Assembly (NCBI RefSeq): GCF_900106775.1
Contig: NZ_FNNQ01000001.1
Location: 62,001-126,000, forward strand
DNA length: 64,000 nt
Direction of reading: 5' to 3'
Source: Marininema mesophilum
GTDB taxonomy: Bacteria; Bacillota; Bacilli; Thermoactinomycetales; DSM-45169
Shown: positions 35,640-43,716 of the stretch, one piece after another
How the letters are laid out: each line of letters starts with the position of its first letter
How positions within the stretch are numbered: the first letter of the stretch is position 1
Notes under the pieces: model-generated
The model's input: only the letters and a program-made list of their open reading frames with translations
Database searches by the model: none
What the model was told of the DNA's origin: nothing
Position numbers and translations under genes: made by a program

Positions 35640-35782
35640 CCCCGACCATCCTTCCCACCTTATAATCGCTCTTACTATCCTGAACCGAAGAATCCCCTCA
35701 AGAGCTGAAAGACAAGCGGTCTATTTTAGGAAGGGCACGCGTAGACATGTTATTAAAAATCCCCTAGGAACGGAGGATCTCG

Positions 35783-37036
35783 ATGCGTCCAATCAGCCCC
35801 GTCCTCCGCAGTCAAGTTTACTCCATCTTATATGGAGCGATTGCCCTATTTTTGGTATGTTCCTTGATTTTATATCCTGAACAAGCGTTTCAATCCTCAT
35901 TAAAGGGACTAAAAATTTGGTGGGAAATTGTCTTCCCTGCTTTACTGCCTTTCTTCATCGCATCAGAGATCCTGATAGGCTTTGGTGTTGTTCATTTTCT
36001 TGGTGTCTTACTTGAGCCATTGATGCGCCCTCTATTCCGTGTACCAGGAGTGGGGGCTTTCGTATTGGCGATGGGACTCGCTTCCGGATATCCCATTGGT
36101 GCCAAATTGACTGCACGACTTCGGGAAGATGGGCTAATCTCCCGCACCGAGGGCGAACGACTTGTATCCTTCACCAACACCGCAGACCCTTTATTTATGT
36201 TTGGTGCTGTAGCCGTCGGTTTTTTTCACGATGTCTCTTTGGGAGTCATCCTAGTAGTTGCTCATTATGTAGCGAGTCTCCTACTAGGAATTCTGATGCG
36301 CTTTCATGAGCCAAATGGGCCGTCCACACCACCACCACCCGCTGATTCTTCTTTTTTTCTTATCCGGGGATTGCGTGCCATGCATCGTGCACGTTTAGCA
36401 GATGGTCGAGGATTTGGTCAGTTAATGGGGGATGCTATCAGCACCTCAATCAAAACCTTGCTCATCATTGGTGGTTTTATCATCATGTTTTCTGTTGTTA
36501 TCGAGGTACTTGGCCGGATTGGTATCACAAACCTCTTGATAGCAGCCATCTCCCCTCTCCTACTCGCGATCGGTATACCCACCGAACTTTCTGCTTCCGT
36601 TATAGCAGGGTTGTTTGAAATCACCCTAGGTGCACAGGTTGCTTCTCAAGTACCTGCTCATGTAGATATTTCATATAAAATGGCCATTGTCAGTGCTGTC
36701 ATTGCCTGGAGTGGATTTTCCGTACACGCCCAGGTAGCCAATATTTTGAGTAAAACAGATATTCGTTACGGACCCTACTGCATTGCTCGCTTGATCCATG
36801 GCGTCCTTGCAGGATGGATCACTTTCATTGCTTGGGAGCCTATACAGCACTATTTAGTTTCATCGAAGATGACAACGTTACCTGTTTTTCTCAGAGCCCT
36901 ACCCGCCCCTGAATGGAGTGAATGGTCAATTCGTATTCATTGGGGATGGTGTATTCTCTTGCTTCTCGGATTACTCACCCTTACGGCTACCCTATGGGAG
37001 AGAATTAAAAATCGTTATTTTAAAGATTCTCTTTGA
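35783..37036 (+). CDS. ylbJ: Sporulation integral membrane protein YlbJ
   Basis: A 417-residue membrane protein with about 9-10 hydrophobic segments and the nucleoside-recognition (Gate) pattern (SGYPIGAKLTARLREDG). In B. subtilis ylbJ is a sigma-E gene needed for heat-resistant spores. The ATG follows GGAGGATCTCG. It is on the opposite strand from its neighbours, in its own unit ending in a strong terminator. The 143-bp gap before it would hold the sporulation promoter; I see only a weak sigma-E-like match. Confidence 0.93.
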   Translation: MRPISPVLRSQVYSILYGAIALFLVCSLILYPEQAFQSSLKGLKIWWEIVFPALLPFFIASEILIGFGVVHFLGVLLEPLMRPLFRVPGVGAFVLAMGLASGYPIGAKLTARLREDGLISRTEGERLVSFTNTADPLFMFGAVAVGFFHDVSLGVILVVAHYVASLLLGILMRFHEPNGPSTPPPPADSSFFLIRGLRAMHRARLADGRGFGQLMGDAISTSIKTLLIIGGFIIMFSVVIEVLGRIGITNLLIAAISPLLLAIGIPTELSASVIAGLFEITLGAQVASQVPAHVDISYKMAIVSAVIAWSGFSVHAQVANILSKTDIRYGPYCIARLIHGVLAGWITFIAWEPIQHYLVSSKMTTLPVFLRALPAPEWSEWSIRIHWGWCILLLLGLLTLTATLWERIKNRYFKDSL

Positions 37037-37146
37037 GACATTCTATTCCTCATCAACAAATTTGCCCACCACCCATGCAGAAAAGGAAACGAGAATCGAT
37101 TGGATCATCGATTCACAGCTAACTTCCATTATACTAAGCTAAACAT

Positions 37147-37203
37147 AAAAAAGGAGACTGACAGAGAATGCCTATTGCATTCTTTCAATCAATCTCCTTT
37201 TTA
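37147..37203. terminator. Bidirectional terminator after ylbJ
   Basis: Outer stem AAAAAGGAGA / TCTCCTTTTT and inner stem AGAATGC / GCATTCT form an imperfect hairpin between convergent genes. Confidence 0.8.
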
Positions 37204-37244
37204 TTATATTATTTTCTATTTTCCTTATGTTCAGTCATCAATCC

Positions 37245-38024
37245 TCAGTAGTTAGGTGGCGGTTCAATATTCGGTTGTTCAGTTAAGGTGGCTTCAATTC
37301 TGGGAAAATAGATTTTCGTCAAGCCCTCAAACCCTGAATCCGTTCCAACGAAGAGCCATAGGTTGCCTTTAAAATCTGACTCTGCATAAAAGGGTTTCCC
37401 TTGATTATTAAAGTTCTTCACTTGATACGTTGGTTTTTTATCCTGGATTTTAGCTAAATTTCCTAACTTGATCGCATTGATACCATCCACAGTTTGATTC
37501 CCTTTATCTAAATTTAAGCGATAATAGTCACCGTCAATGATAGGTTTAGGTTCATTGGAAGAAGCTCCTGCTTTTACATACACACTCTCTCCAGGAGAGC
37601 CCCCAACTCCCATCATCCCTGATACCGCATTCGTTGCAATATCAAAGTTAAAATCAACCTGGTAACGGGTGTTGGGTTTCACCTTGATTTGTTTCTTAAC
37701 AAACATGAACAAATCATCACTACGGTTCATCCCTGTTAGGGAAAGTCCTTTTTGAGAAGAGTCTATCTCCAAAGGTAAAAACTCATGATCAAACTTGACC
37801 TGGTATAAAGCAGGATTCTCAACCGTGTGAGGCAAATCAGCAAATTCCCCAGTCCACCCTTGTGTTCCTTCATTGAAAGTATCGTTGATTTTAATCGTAG
37901 GATAAAAGTCACCAGGTGGTACATCATCGGGAGCCGCTACCGCCGCATTTGTCGTTCCCCATGTAGACCCAGCCAATCCAATAAAAGCCACCAAAAAAAT
38001 TGTAACCAAATTTCTCATTTTCAC
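37245..38024 (-). CDS. Secreted hypothetical protein
   Basis: A 259-residue protein with a signal peptide: MKMRN, hydrophobic VTIFLVAFIGLAG, and a likely cleavage after NAAVAA. The mature part is rich in beta-type segments, Gly, Asn and Asp, has no cysteine and ends NIEPPPNY. No membrane anchor is visible. The repeating pattern around KVKPNTRYQVDFNFD resembles carbohydrate-binding jelly-roll modules, but I do not recognise a family. Start is GTG at 38024 or ATG at 38018, both behind AAGGAGTGAGGAG. It is alone between ylbJ and coaD and AT-rich DNA precedes it. Confidence 0.75.
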   Translation of the reverse strand: MKMRNLVTIFLVAFIGLAGSTWGTTNAAVAAPDDVPPGDFYPTIKINDTFNEGTQGWTGEFADLPHTVENPALYQVKFDHEFLPLEIDSSQKGLSLTGMNRSDDLFMFVKKQIKVKPNTRYQVDFNFDIATNAVSGMMGVGGSPGESVYVKAGASSNEPKPIIDGDYYRLNLDKGNQTVDGINAIKLGNLAKIQDKKPTYQVKNFNNQGKPFYAESDFKGNLWLFVGTDSGFEGLTKIYFPRIEATLTEQPNIEPPPNY

Positions 38025-38445
38025 TGCTCCTCACTCCTTTTTTTGTCTATATAATTCTCAATACCTCCAGATAAATATCCTAAACTATAAATTAGTTAGA
38101 TTTTGTTTGCGTTTTTTGTGTGTGCATTATCTTGTAATAAAAACTAGAGTCATTATATCCAGCTAATATTAATAAATCAATAAAATTTTTATTCAATTGG
38201 TTGAATAAATAATTTTTATACGCTTTTTATTCAACTATTAGATAATTTAGCCTATTCGATATTATGAAACTATCCATTAATCCCACACTAGTTCTTAGAT
38301 AGGTACCCACTGTAGCAAAGCATTTTTCCTATAAATGGGTAATCGCTCACGAATATTTTTTTTTATTCATCTCGATTTACCCCCTCAAAAACCCTCACTC
38401 CTCCTCCCTCTCAGCCTCCTTGAAAAAATCAACAGGAAACCTCAT
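38025..38445. other. AT-rich intergenic region
   Basis: About 420 bp very rich in A and T upstream of the secreted-protein gene. I see no gene, tRNA or clear repeat. It should contain that gene's promoter; no box pair stands out above the AT background. Confidence 0.6.
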
Positions 38446-38486
38446 ATAAAACAACAACACCCCTTCCTTAAAAGGAAAGAGTGTTG
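38446..38486 (-). terminator. Terminator of rsmD-coaD
   Basis: On the minus strand AACACTCTTTCCTT pairs with AAGGAAGGGGTGTT (one G-T wobble and a mismatch), followed by GTTGTTTTAT. It lies 83 bp after coaD. Confidence 0.65.
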
Positions 38487-38568
38487 GTTCCAGATAGTAA
38501 CAAAGTAATTTTTCTTCAAAAAAAGTTAATCATGAGAATGATATCGTGACTCACAATTAACCTGTTGT

Positions 38569-39051
38569 TTATTTCATATACTTTTGTTTCAACGCTTCCT
38601 CCACGATAGCCGGGACGAGGTTCCCCACATCTCCACCATATTGCGCCACTTCTTTTACGATACCTGAACTCAAAAAAGAGTATTGATTATTCGTCATCAT
38701 AAACAAGGTTTCAATGTTAACGTCAAGCTTTTTCATCATAGAAGCAAATTGCAGCTCATATTCAAAGTCTGTAATCGCTCGCAAGCCACGAATCACATTG
38801 GTCGCTTTGCGATTATGAATATAATCCACGAGTAGACCCTCAAAGTGATCCACCTCAACATTGCCAATCTCCTGTGTCACTTCGCGAATAAGATGGACTC
38901 GCTCTTCAACAGTAAAGAGGGGCTTCTTTTGTGAATTATGTAATACCGCGACAACCACATGATCAAATACCCGCGCTCCGCGCTGGATAATATCAAGGTG
39001 CCCCTGGGTTATCGGATCAAAACTACCTGGATACACAGCCACCTTCTTCAT
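38569..39051 (-). CDS. coaD: Phosphopantetheine adenylyltransferase
   Basis: Fourth step of coenzyme A synthesis: transfers AMP to 4'-phosphopantetheine. Nucleotidyl-transferase motifs YPGSFDPITQGHLDI and NQYSFLSSGIVKEVA are visible. Length is 160 residues. It overlaps rsmD by ATGA. CoA and ACP pantetheine supply fit the nearby fab operon. Confidence 0.98.
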   Translation of the reverse strand: MKKVAVYPGSFDPITQGHLDIIQRGARVFDHVVVAVLHNSQKKPLFTVEERVHLIREVTQEIGNVEVDHFEGLLVDYIHNRKATNVIRGLRAITDFEYELQFASMMKKLDVNIETLFMMTNNQYSFLSSGIVKEVAQYGGDVGNLVPAIVEEALKQKYMK

Positions 39052-39629
39052 TGGCCACCCCTTCTTTCTTCTCCTACTGGTTCTCTAGTAAAAAGGGCAA
39101 TTTGAATATCACCATAAGTAAGGGTACGTTCTTGGACCAAACTACCTACTGCTGCAGGTAATGTTTCATCTCTTCCATGCTCTGCAATGAGCCAACCATC
39201 TTCAGCCAAAAGATTGCCCTCATCGATGGATTGAATGATATCGGGCAATATCCCATCCTTATATGGGGGGTCGAGGAATATTAGTTGAAAAGAGACTCCT
39301 CGACCCTTTAATGTCCGGAGAGTAGCTCGGGCATCTCGTTTATAAACCTCCGCTTTCTCTTCCATCCGTGTCGCTTTAACATTTCTGCGTACAGCTTCAA
39401 TACTTCCACGGGCTTGGTCGATAAAAATTGCGCGATCTGCTCCACGACTCAATGCCTCTAAACCCAATGACCCCGAACCTGCAAAAAGATCTAATACCCA
39501 TCCTCCTGCAAAAAAAGGGCCAATCACTTGAAATAAAGATTCTTTTACCCGATCCGTCGTAGGACGTACGGAAAACCCTTGTACAGAATATAAGCGCGTT
39601 CCTTTAGCACTACCGGCGATGATACGCAT
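39048..39629 (-). CDS. rsmD: 16S rRNA (guanine-966-N2)-methyltransferase
   Basis: Methylates G966 of 16S rRNA. The SAM site is VLDLFAGSGSLGLEALSRGA and the catalytic motif is FLDPPYKDG. Length is 193 residues. It is the YlbH homologue and is coupled to coaD, as in most Bacillales. Confidence 0.96.
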   Translation of the reverse strand: MRIIAGSAKGTRLYSVQGFSVRPTTDRVKESLFQVIGPFFAGGWVLDLFAGSGSLGLEALSRGADRAIFIDQARGSIEAVRRNVKATRMEEKAEVYKRDARATLRTLKGRGVSFQLIFLDPPYKDGILPDIIQSIDEGNLLAEDGWLIAEHGRDETLPAAVGSLVQERTLTYGDIQIALFTREPVGEERRGGQ

Positions 39630-39729
39630 GGGGTCACCTCTTTCGCCGAATTAACAGTTTCCATCCTATCACAAAGTTTCCTAAGTTGAAAACAAATCCA
39701 ATTCGACTCAAAAAATTTAAAAGAGAGAT

Positions 39730-39757
39730 GTATAGAAAACCTGTACCCGGAAAAGAT
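39730..39757 (+). promoter_or_regulatory. Sigma-F/G-like forespore promoter
   Basis: GTATA (39730-39734), a 14-bp spacer and GGAAAAGAT (39749-39757) fit the forespore pattern GYWTA / GGNRANANT at nearly all positions. The expected start of transcription, near 39764, coincides with the start of a structured, gene-free stretch. Confidence 0.6.
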
Positions 39758-39763
39758 AGGAAA

Positions 39764-39905
39764 GACAGCGTCAGGTGATGCTGTCGAACCGCGGAGAAGA
39801 CTTACGTTTCCCCATAAGCTCTTTCTCCGGTTTCTCCTCTCCCATTCAGTATCTGGTATATACCAGATACCATGAGTCCTCCCCCTGGAGGGCTATTTTT
39901 TATAC
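39764..39905 (+). ncRNA. csfG: Probable CsfG sporulation small RNA
   Basis: A 142-nt gene-free stretch beside rsmD (ylbH), with its own forespore-like promoter and terminator. Hairpins: GACAGC / GCTGTC (39762-39783), GGAGAAGACTTA / TAAG-TCTTTCTCC (39794-39829), the 22-bp palindrome GTATCTGGTATATACCAGAT and its last bases (39849-39870), and a terminator stem AGTCCTCC / GGAGGGCT followed by ATTTTTTAT. Pyrimidine-rich single strands (GTTTCCCC, TTTCTCCTCTCCC) lie between. B. subtilis CsfG, under sigma F and G control, is about this size and located next to ylbH. Identification rests on position, promoter and structure, not on alignment. Confidence 0.65.
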
Positions 39906-39932
39906 AAAAAATAACCTGCGGATTTCCGCAGG
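39905..39932 (-). terminator. Terminator of the proline-rich protein gene
   Basis: CCTGCGGA / TCCGCAGG with loop AA, then TTATTTTTTG on the minus strand. It overlaps the end of the plus-strand csfG terminator. Confidence 0.85.
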
Positions 39933-39949
39933 AGGACAATATAGGCGGC

Positions 39950-40627
39950 TTAGCGGTGTCTACGCCGATGATTACCGCGGTGACGACGACCTACAGTTGC
40001 CTTATCATTTTCTACAGGAGTCGTTTTTGCAATCGGAGGGGGAGTATTCTCGGGTTCATCAAACATCGCCATAGGGAGATCTTCCCATGAACGATCTCTA
40101 TTCAGATGAGTAGGTGATCCTAACGATTTCCTGGAATCCTTAGATCTGTCCGCCTCTCCTTCGTTCTCTAATCGCATCGTTTGTTCCGGCTTCTTGCCGG
40201 GTTCAGGTATTGCGGGTCCGCGAGTAGATTTCTGACCCTGATTCCCAGGTGGAGATGGATTCATCCCCTCAGGTGGAGGCGGTGGTGGTCCATCCCAACC
40301 CCACATACTTTCCCATTCTGGCTGTTGACGAACCTGGGACCCCTCTTCATTCCTATCATCATTCTTAGAACGGGTAGGTGGCGGTGGTGGTGGCGGAGCC
40401 ATACCTAGAAATCCGAATGCATTCTCCATCCCCCACTCCTGGTCCCTATTGTAACCAGGCGGTTCTGAGGAGTAACCTCTAGGAGCATTTTGAGGTAGAT
40501 CCATCATCTCCATTTTCTCTTCATTTCCAGGGGGGCGATTCTCCACGAACTTCTCCATTTTGTTCTTCAACCATTCCCAGCGGGAAGCATCTTTTTGTGA
40601 AGACCGACGTGGTTGTTGATTTTTCAC
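39950..40627 (-). CDS. Proline-rich, low-complexity hypothetical protein
   Basis: About 225 residues, mostly disordered: two polyproline runs (MAPPPPPPPTR, DGPPPPPPEG), tryptophan-containing patches (EWESMWGWDG, SRWEWLKNKMEKF), and an arginine/histidine-rich end (RRHRGNHRRRHR). There is no signal peptide or membrane segment. The GTG at 40627 is chosen because AAGGAGG lies 9 nt upstream; an ATG at 40648 precedes that site and is rejected. Position next to csfG and the ylb sporulation genes, and composition like some spore-coat proteins, suggest a spore structural role; this is inference. Confidence 0.65.
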   Translation of the reverse strand: MKNQQPRRSSQKDASRWEWLKNKMEKFVENRPPGNEEKMEMMDLPQNAPRGYSSEPPGYNRDQEWGMENAFGFLGMAPPPPPPPTRSKNDDRNEEGSQVRQQPEWESMWGWDGPPPPPPEGMNPSPPGNQGQKSTRGPAIPEPGKKPEQTMRLENEGEADRSKDSRKSLGSPTHLNRDRSWEDLPMAMFDEPENTPPPIAKTTPVENDKATVGRRHRGNHRRRHR

Positions 40628-40763
40628 GGAGTGGATCCTCCTTTCCATAGGCGAATCTGCCTAGGTTGCAGTTTTCACTATTACCATATGACCAGTGACC
40701 TTTGCCTGTCCCCGGCATCAGCCTATCCTCCCACCCAAAATCAGGAAAAAATCCCACACACCC

Positions 40764-41081
40764 CTAAGAAAGCATCCGCTTTAACATTAACGATTCAGTA
40801 AAGGTGATCACTTTTTCCTTGATCAGATGATCTGCTATCCGATTAACTAATTCTTTTCTTCGTGGGTGAGCTTTCAATATATCCATCTCTTCTGCAGTGA
40901 AGACCTGATCTGCCATTTGATTCAAGTACGTAATAAGTGCAAAGAGCCCTCGCATCTGCCGAATCATCCGTGCTTCTTCCACCGTTTTCATCAACAATTG
41001 CACAGAGATCGCTTTACGACCAATGGCCTGGTTTACCGTTTGTGTAAGATCCTGATATAGCGCTTTTTTAACAGTATTCAT
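40764..41081 (-). CDS. Hypothetical all-alpha protein
   Basis: A 105-residue protein predicted to be helical throughout, with alternating hydrophobic and charged residues (LMKTVEEARMIRQMRGLFAL, AEEMDILKAHPRRKELVNRI). No cysteine, signal peptide or known motif. The ATG follows GGAGGGGAG at 9 nt. It is 136 bp upstream of the proline-rich protein gene and may be in the same unit. I do not recognise the family. Confidence 0.7.
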   Translation of the reverse strand: MNTVKKALYQDLTQTVNQAIGRKAISVQLLMKTVEEARMIRQMRGLFALITYLNQMADQVFTAEEMDILKAHPRRKELVNRIADHLIKEKVITFTESLMLKRMLS

Positions 41082-41237
41082 CTGTTAAAACTCCCCTCCT
41101 CCTTCTCTCTCCTCTATACCTATGCATAACTCTGTTAATACGATCTTGCTTCCCTCATTCAATAAAGAAGAACTCCCTTATGCAGGCTTCTATTTATATG
41201 GGAAGCAACACCATTGAAAAAATGTTTTTTCTATGTA

Positions 41238-41266
41238 TTTACAACATTGCACTTATTTGGTATATT
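41238..41266 (+). promoter_or_regulatory. Sigma-A promoter of the 40-residue protein unit
   Basis: TTTACA (41238-41243), a 17-bp spacer and TATATT (41261-41266). It would produce an RNA starting near 41273 with a leader of about 150 nt before the small gene. Confidence 0.65.
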
Positions 41267-41424
41267 AGAATTAGGCCAATTCCCCAATTTTTTTGCCCCT
41301 TTGTCCTTTTTACCCCCTGTGACACAACACTCTCCTTCCTCCTTGCGTCAGCCTATAAGCATCTATGCTGGAGTTGGCACATGATCCTCGACCGTCGGAA
41401 CATGTCCGAAAGGAGGGTACGAAC

Positions 41425-41547
41425 GTGGAGAGATGGATCTTACTCTTCTCTGCGGTCGTCAGAATGGTCGAGACTTTGACGCAGCTATCACAACGCTACG
41501 GGCAGAGAGCAAAACGAAAGAGTCGAAAAAAAAGCCCTTACCTGTAG
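41425..41547 (+). CDS. Small basic, membrane-prone protein (40 residues)
   Basis: A GTG start at 41425 follows the strong site AAAGGAGGG at 7 nt. The product begins MERWILLFSAVVRMVE, a hydrophobic N-terminal helix, and ends in a strongly basic tail (QRAKRKSRKKSPYL). The unit has its own promoter and an intrinsic terminator 25 bp after the stop, opposite in orientation to all neighbours. A hairpin CGGA / TCCG lies just before the ribosome-binding site. No family is recognised. It could also be a small regulatory RNA carrying a short frame. Confidence 0.55.
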   Translation: MERWILLFSAVVRMVETLTQLSQRYGQRAKRKSRKKSPYL

Positions 41548-41572
41548 GCAGGGCCATACCCCTCTTCACCCG

Positions 41573-41602
41573 AACCCGGAGGAATATCCCTTCGGGTTTT
41601 TG
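41573..41602 (+). terminator. Terminator of the 40-residue protein unit
   Basis: The stem AACCCGGAGG / CCTTCGGGTT (one G-T pair) has loop AATATC and a T run. It lies 45 bp before the end of the convergent recG. Confidence 0.75.
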
Positions 41603-41646
41603 GGTCACAATCTCAATATATGAAATGATGAGGGAATTACCACCGA

Positions 41647-43716
41647 TCAATCCAAATTTGCTTGGTTCTTTTCAAAATCATGTAGATAGCCCCTAAGCCA
41701 AGCGTAAGCGGATTCCTCGTAAAAGGACTCCTGCGCAAGCAGTCGTGCTGCATCGGCACGAGCTATCTCCAGTACACGAAAATCTGTGATCAAATCCGCT
41801 ACCTTAAAGTCTGGTACACCGCTCTGTTTGACACCAAAGTAATCTCCGGGACCACGTAATTCCAGGTCTCGACGGGCGATCTCAAAACCATCTGTCGTCT
41901 CAGTCATCACCCTCATCCGTTCTACACCCATTTCCGAACGAGGATCAGCGAGAAGAATACAGGTAGCTGAACCACCCCCACGACCTACACGCCCCCTTAG
42001 CTGATGAAGCTGAGCTAAGCCAAAACGATCCGCATCATAGACAACCATCACTGTGGCATTGGGTACATTCACCCCAACTTCTACAACCGTGGTGGAAATG
42101 AGCACCTCTACTTCGTTGGCCTCAAAGCCCTTCATTACGTCTTCCTTTTCCCCTGGTGGCATCTTCCCATGTAAAAGACCTACACGAATGGGTGCTAGCT
42201 CCTGAGTGATCGACTCAAAAACGGAGTATGCATTCGCCAGGTCCATTTTTTCCGATTCCTCAATCAATGGACAGATAACATAAGCCTGTCTTCCAGAATC
42301 ACACTGTTTACGAATAAATTCAACGACCCGTGACCATACCCCTGATTTTACCCAATAGGTCTCCACTGGTAACCGTCCTGCTGGTAATTCATCAATTGTA
42401 GAGACATCCATATCTCCATAGGCAGAAATAGCCAGGGTTCGTGGAATGGGTGTTGCTGTCATATAGAGAACGTCGGGAGCATCTCCCTTTTCTCTGAGAA
42501 GAGAGCGTTGATTGACACCAAAGCGGTGTTGTTCATCGGTAATCACGAAGCCTAGTGAACGAAAAACGACAGGTTCTTGGATGAGTGCATGGGTTCCAAC
42601 CACAATATCCGCAAGTCCCATCTGAACTTGACCGAGGGCTTCCCGCTTTTCCTTAGCTATCATTCGACCCGTTAATGAGATCACCCGTACTCCCATAGGT
42701 GCTAATAGCGGTTCAAGGGATCGTAGATGTTGCTCAGCGAGAATTTCCGTAGGAACCATCATCGCCCCTTGAAAGCCCGCTAGATAGTTGGCATAGAGAC
42801 AAATCGCAGCAACGACAGTCTTTCCGGAACCGACATCCCCTTGCAATAGTCGATTCATCCGTTCCTTACTCACTAGATCCGTCAAAATTTCCTGTACCAC
42901 ACGGTTCTGAGCAGCCGTTAGTGGAAAAGGAAGCTGTTCGATAAACGACTGTAGTTTGACCCGATCAAAGGTACGGGACATTCCTTTCTCTTCCTGTTTT
43001 TGACGACGACGATGCCATAGTAGCCTCATCTCGTACAAAAATAACTCTTCATAAACCATTCGTCGCCGCGCCAGTCGCCCCTCTTCTTTCCCCTTAGGAA
43101 AATGGAGCAAATACATCGCCTTTGCTCTGGACATCAATCGGTACTCGTCCAATAATTCCTGTGGCAGTACTTCATTGATTTCTTCACTAAATTGAACGAA
43201 GGCACGACGAATAGCCTTACGTAACCACGTTACGGATATGCTGTCGGTAACTGAGTAGACGGGTTCTAAACGGCCTGCCTGCTGTTCTTGGTCTGCTTGA
43301 CTGGTAAATGTCCGATCTGCGGTCAATTGAAGACGATGAGCATCCCACTTTCCAGAGACGATAATCGGTTTCCCTGGGATCAATTTTTTGCGCAAAAAAG
43401 CCTGATTAAACCACACTACTTGAATATGAACCCCTTCTACTTCCAAACGAGCGGTGAGCCGGGATTTATTTTTTCCATACCAACGGTTGCTCGCTTCACC
43501 ATACAACAACCCACGAAAGGTAGCCTTTTCTTCGTGTATAGCATCAGCTGGCGATAGCAATCGGTAGTCATCATATCGATAGGGAAAATGGGCAAAGAGA
43601 TCCTTTACACGATGAATACCAAGTCGTGCTAATTCCTCAGCTCTCTTGGCTCCTACTCCCTCTACTTCAGTGACCTTTCGTTGGTCTAGCCCCATCTCAC
43701 TCAACCGACTCTCCAT
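41647..43716 (-). CDS. recG: ATP-dependent DNA helicase RecG
   Basis: Branch-migration helicase acting on stalled forks and recombination junctions. N-terminal wedge/OB domain at about 1-240 (helix-hairpin-helix EVEGVGAKRAEELARLGI), Walker A LLQGDVGSGKTVVAAI, Walker B region FVITDEQHRFGV, motif III YMTATPIPRTLAIS and motif VI QLRGRVGRGGG. About 689 residues. The start at 43716 (MESRLSEMG) overlaps sdaAA by 20 bp; the longer frame to 43764 lies inside sdaAA, and a start at 43692 is also possible. Confidence 0.97.
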   Translation of the reverse strand: MESRLSEMGLDQRKVTEVEGVGAKRAEELARLGIHRVKDLFAHFPYRYDDYRLLSPADAIHEEKATFRGLLYGEASNRWYGKNKSRLTARLEVEGVHIQVVWFNQAFLRKKLIPGKPIIVSGKWDAHRLQLTADRTFTSQADQEQQAGRLEPVYSVTDSISVTWLRKAIRRAFVQFSEEINEVLPQELLDEYRLMSRAKAMYLLHFPKGKEEGRLARRRMVYEELFLYEMRLLWHRRRQKQEEKGMSRTFDRVKLQSFIEQLPFPLTAAQNRVVQEILTDLVSKERMNRLLQGDVGSGKTVVAAICLYANYLAGFQGAMMVPTEILAEQHLRSLEPLLAPMGVRVISLTGRMIAKEKREALGQVQMGLADIVVGTHALIQEPVVFRSLGFVITDEQHRFGVNQRSLLREKGDAPDVLYMTATPIPRTLAISAYGDMDVSTIDELPAGRLPVETYWVKSGVWSRVVEFIRKQCDSGRQAYVICPLIEESEKMDLANAYSVFESITQELAPIRVGLLHGKMPPGEKEDVMKGFEANEVEVLISTTVVEVGVNVPNATVMVVYDADRFGLAQLHQLRGRVGRGGGSATCILLADPRSEMGVERMRVMTETTDGFEIARRDLELRGPGDYFGVKQSGVPDFKVADLITDFRVLEIARADAARLLAQESFYEESAYAWLRGYLHDFEKNQANLD

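Noticed and set aside
39770..39800. T-box-like string GAACCGCGG
   Set aside because: No specifier loop or full T-box consensus, and no plus-strand gene follows; the stretch fits the csfG candidate better.
40260..40400. GGTGGCGGTGG-type tandem repeats, possible CRISPR or minisatellite
   Set aside because: They are the codons of polyproline runs in the minus-strand gene and have no regular spacers.
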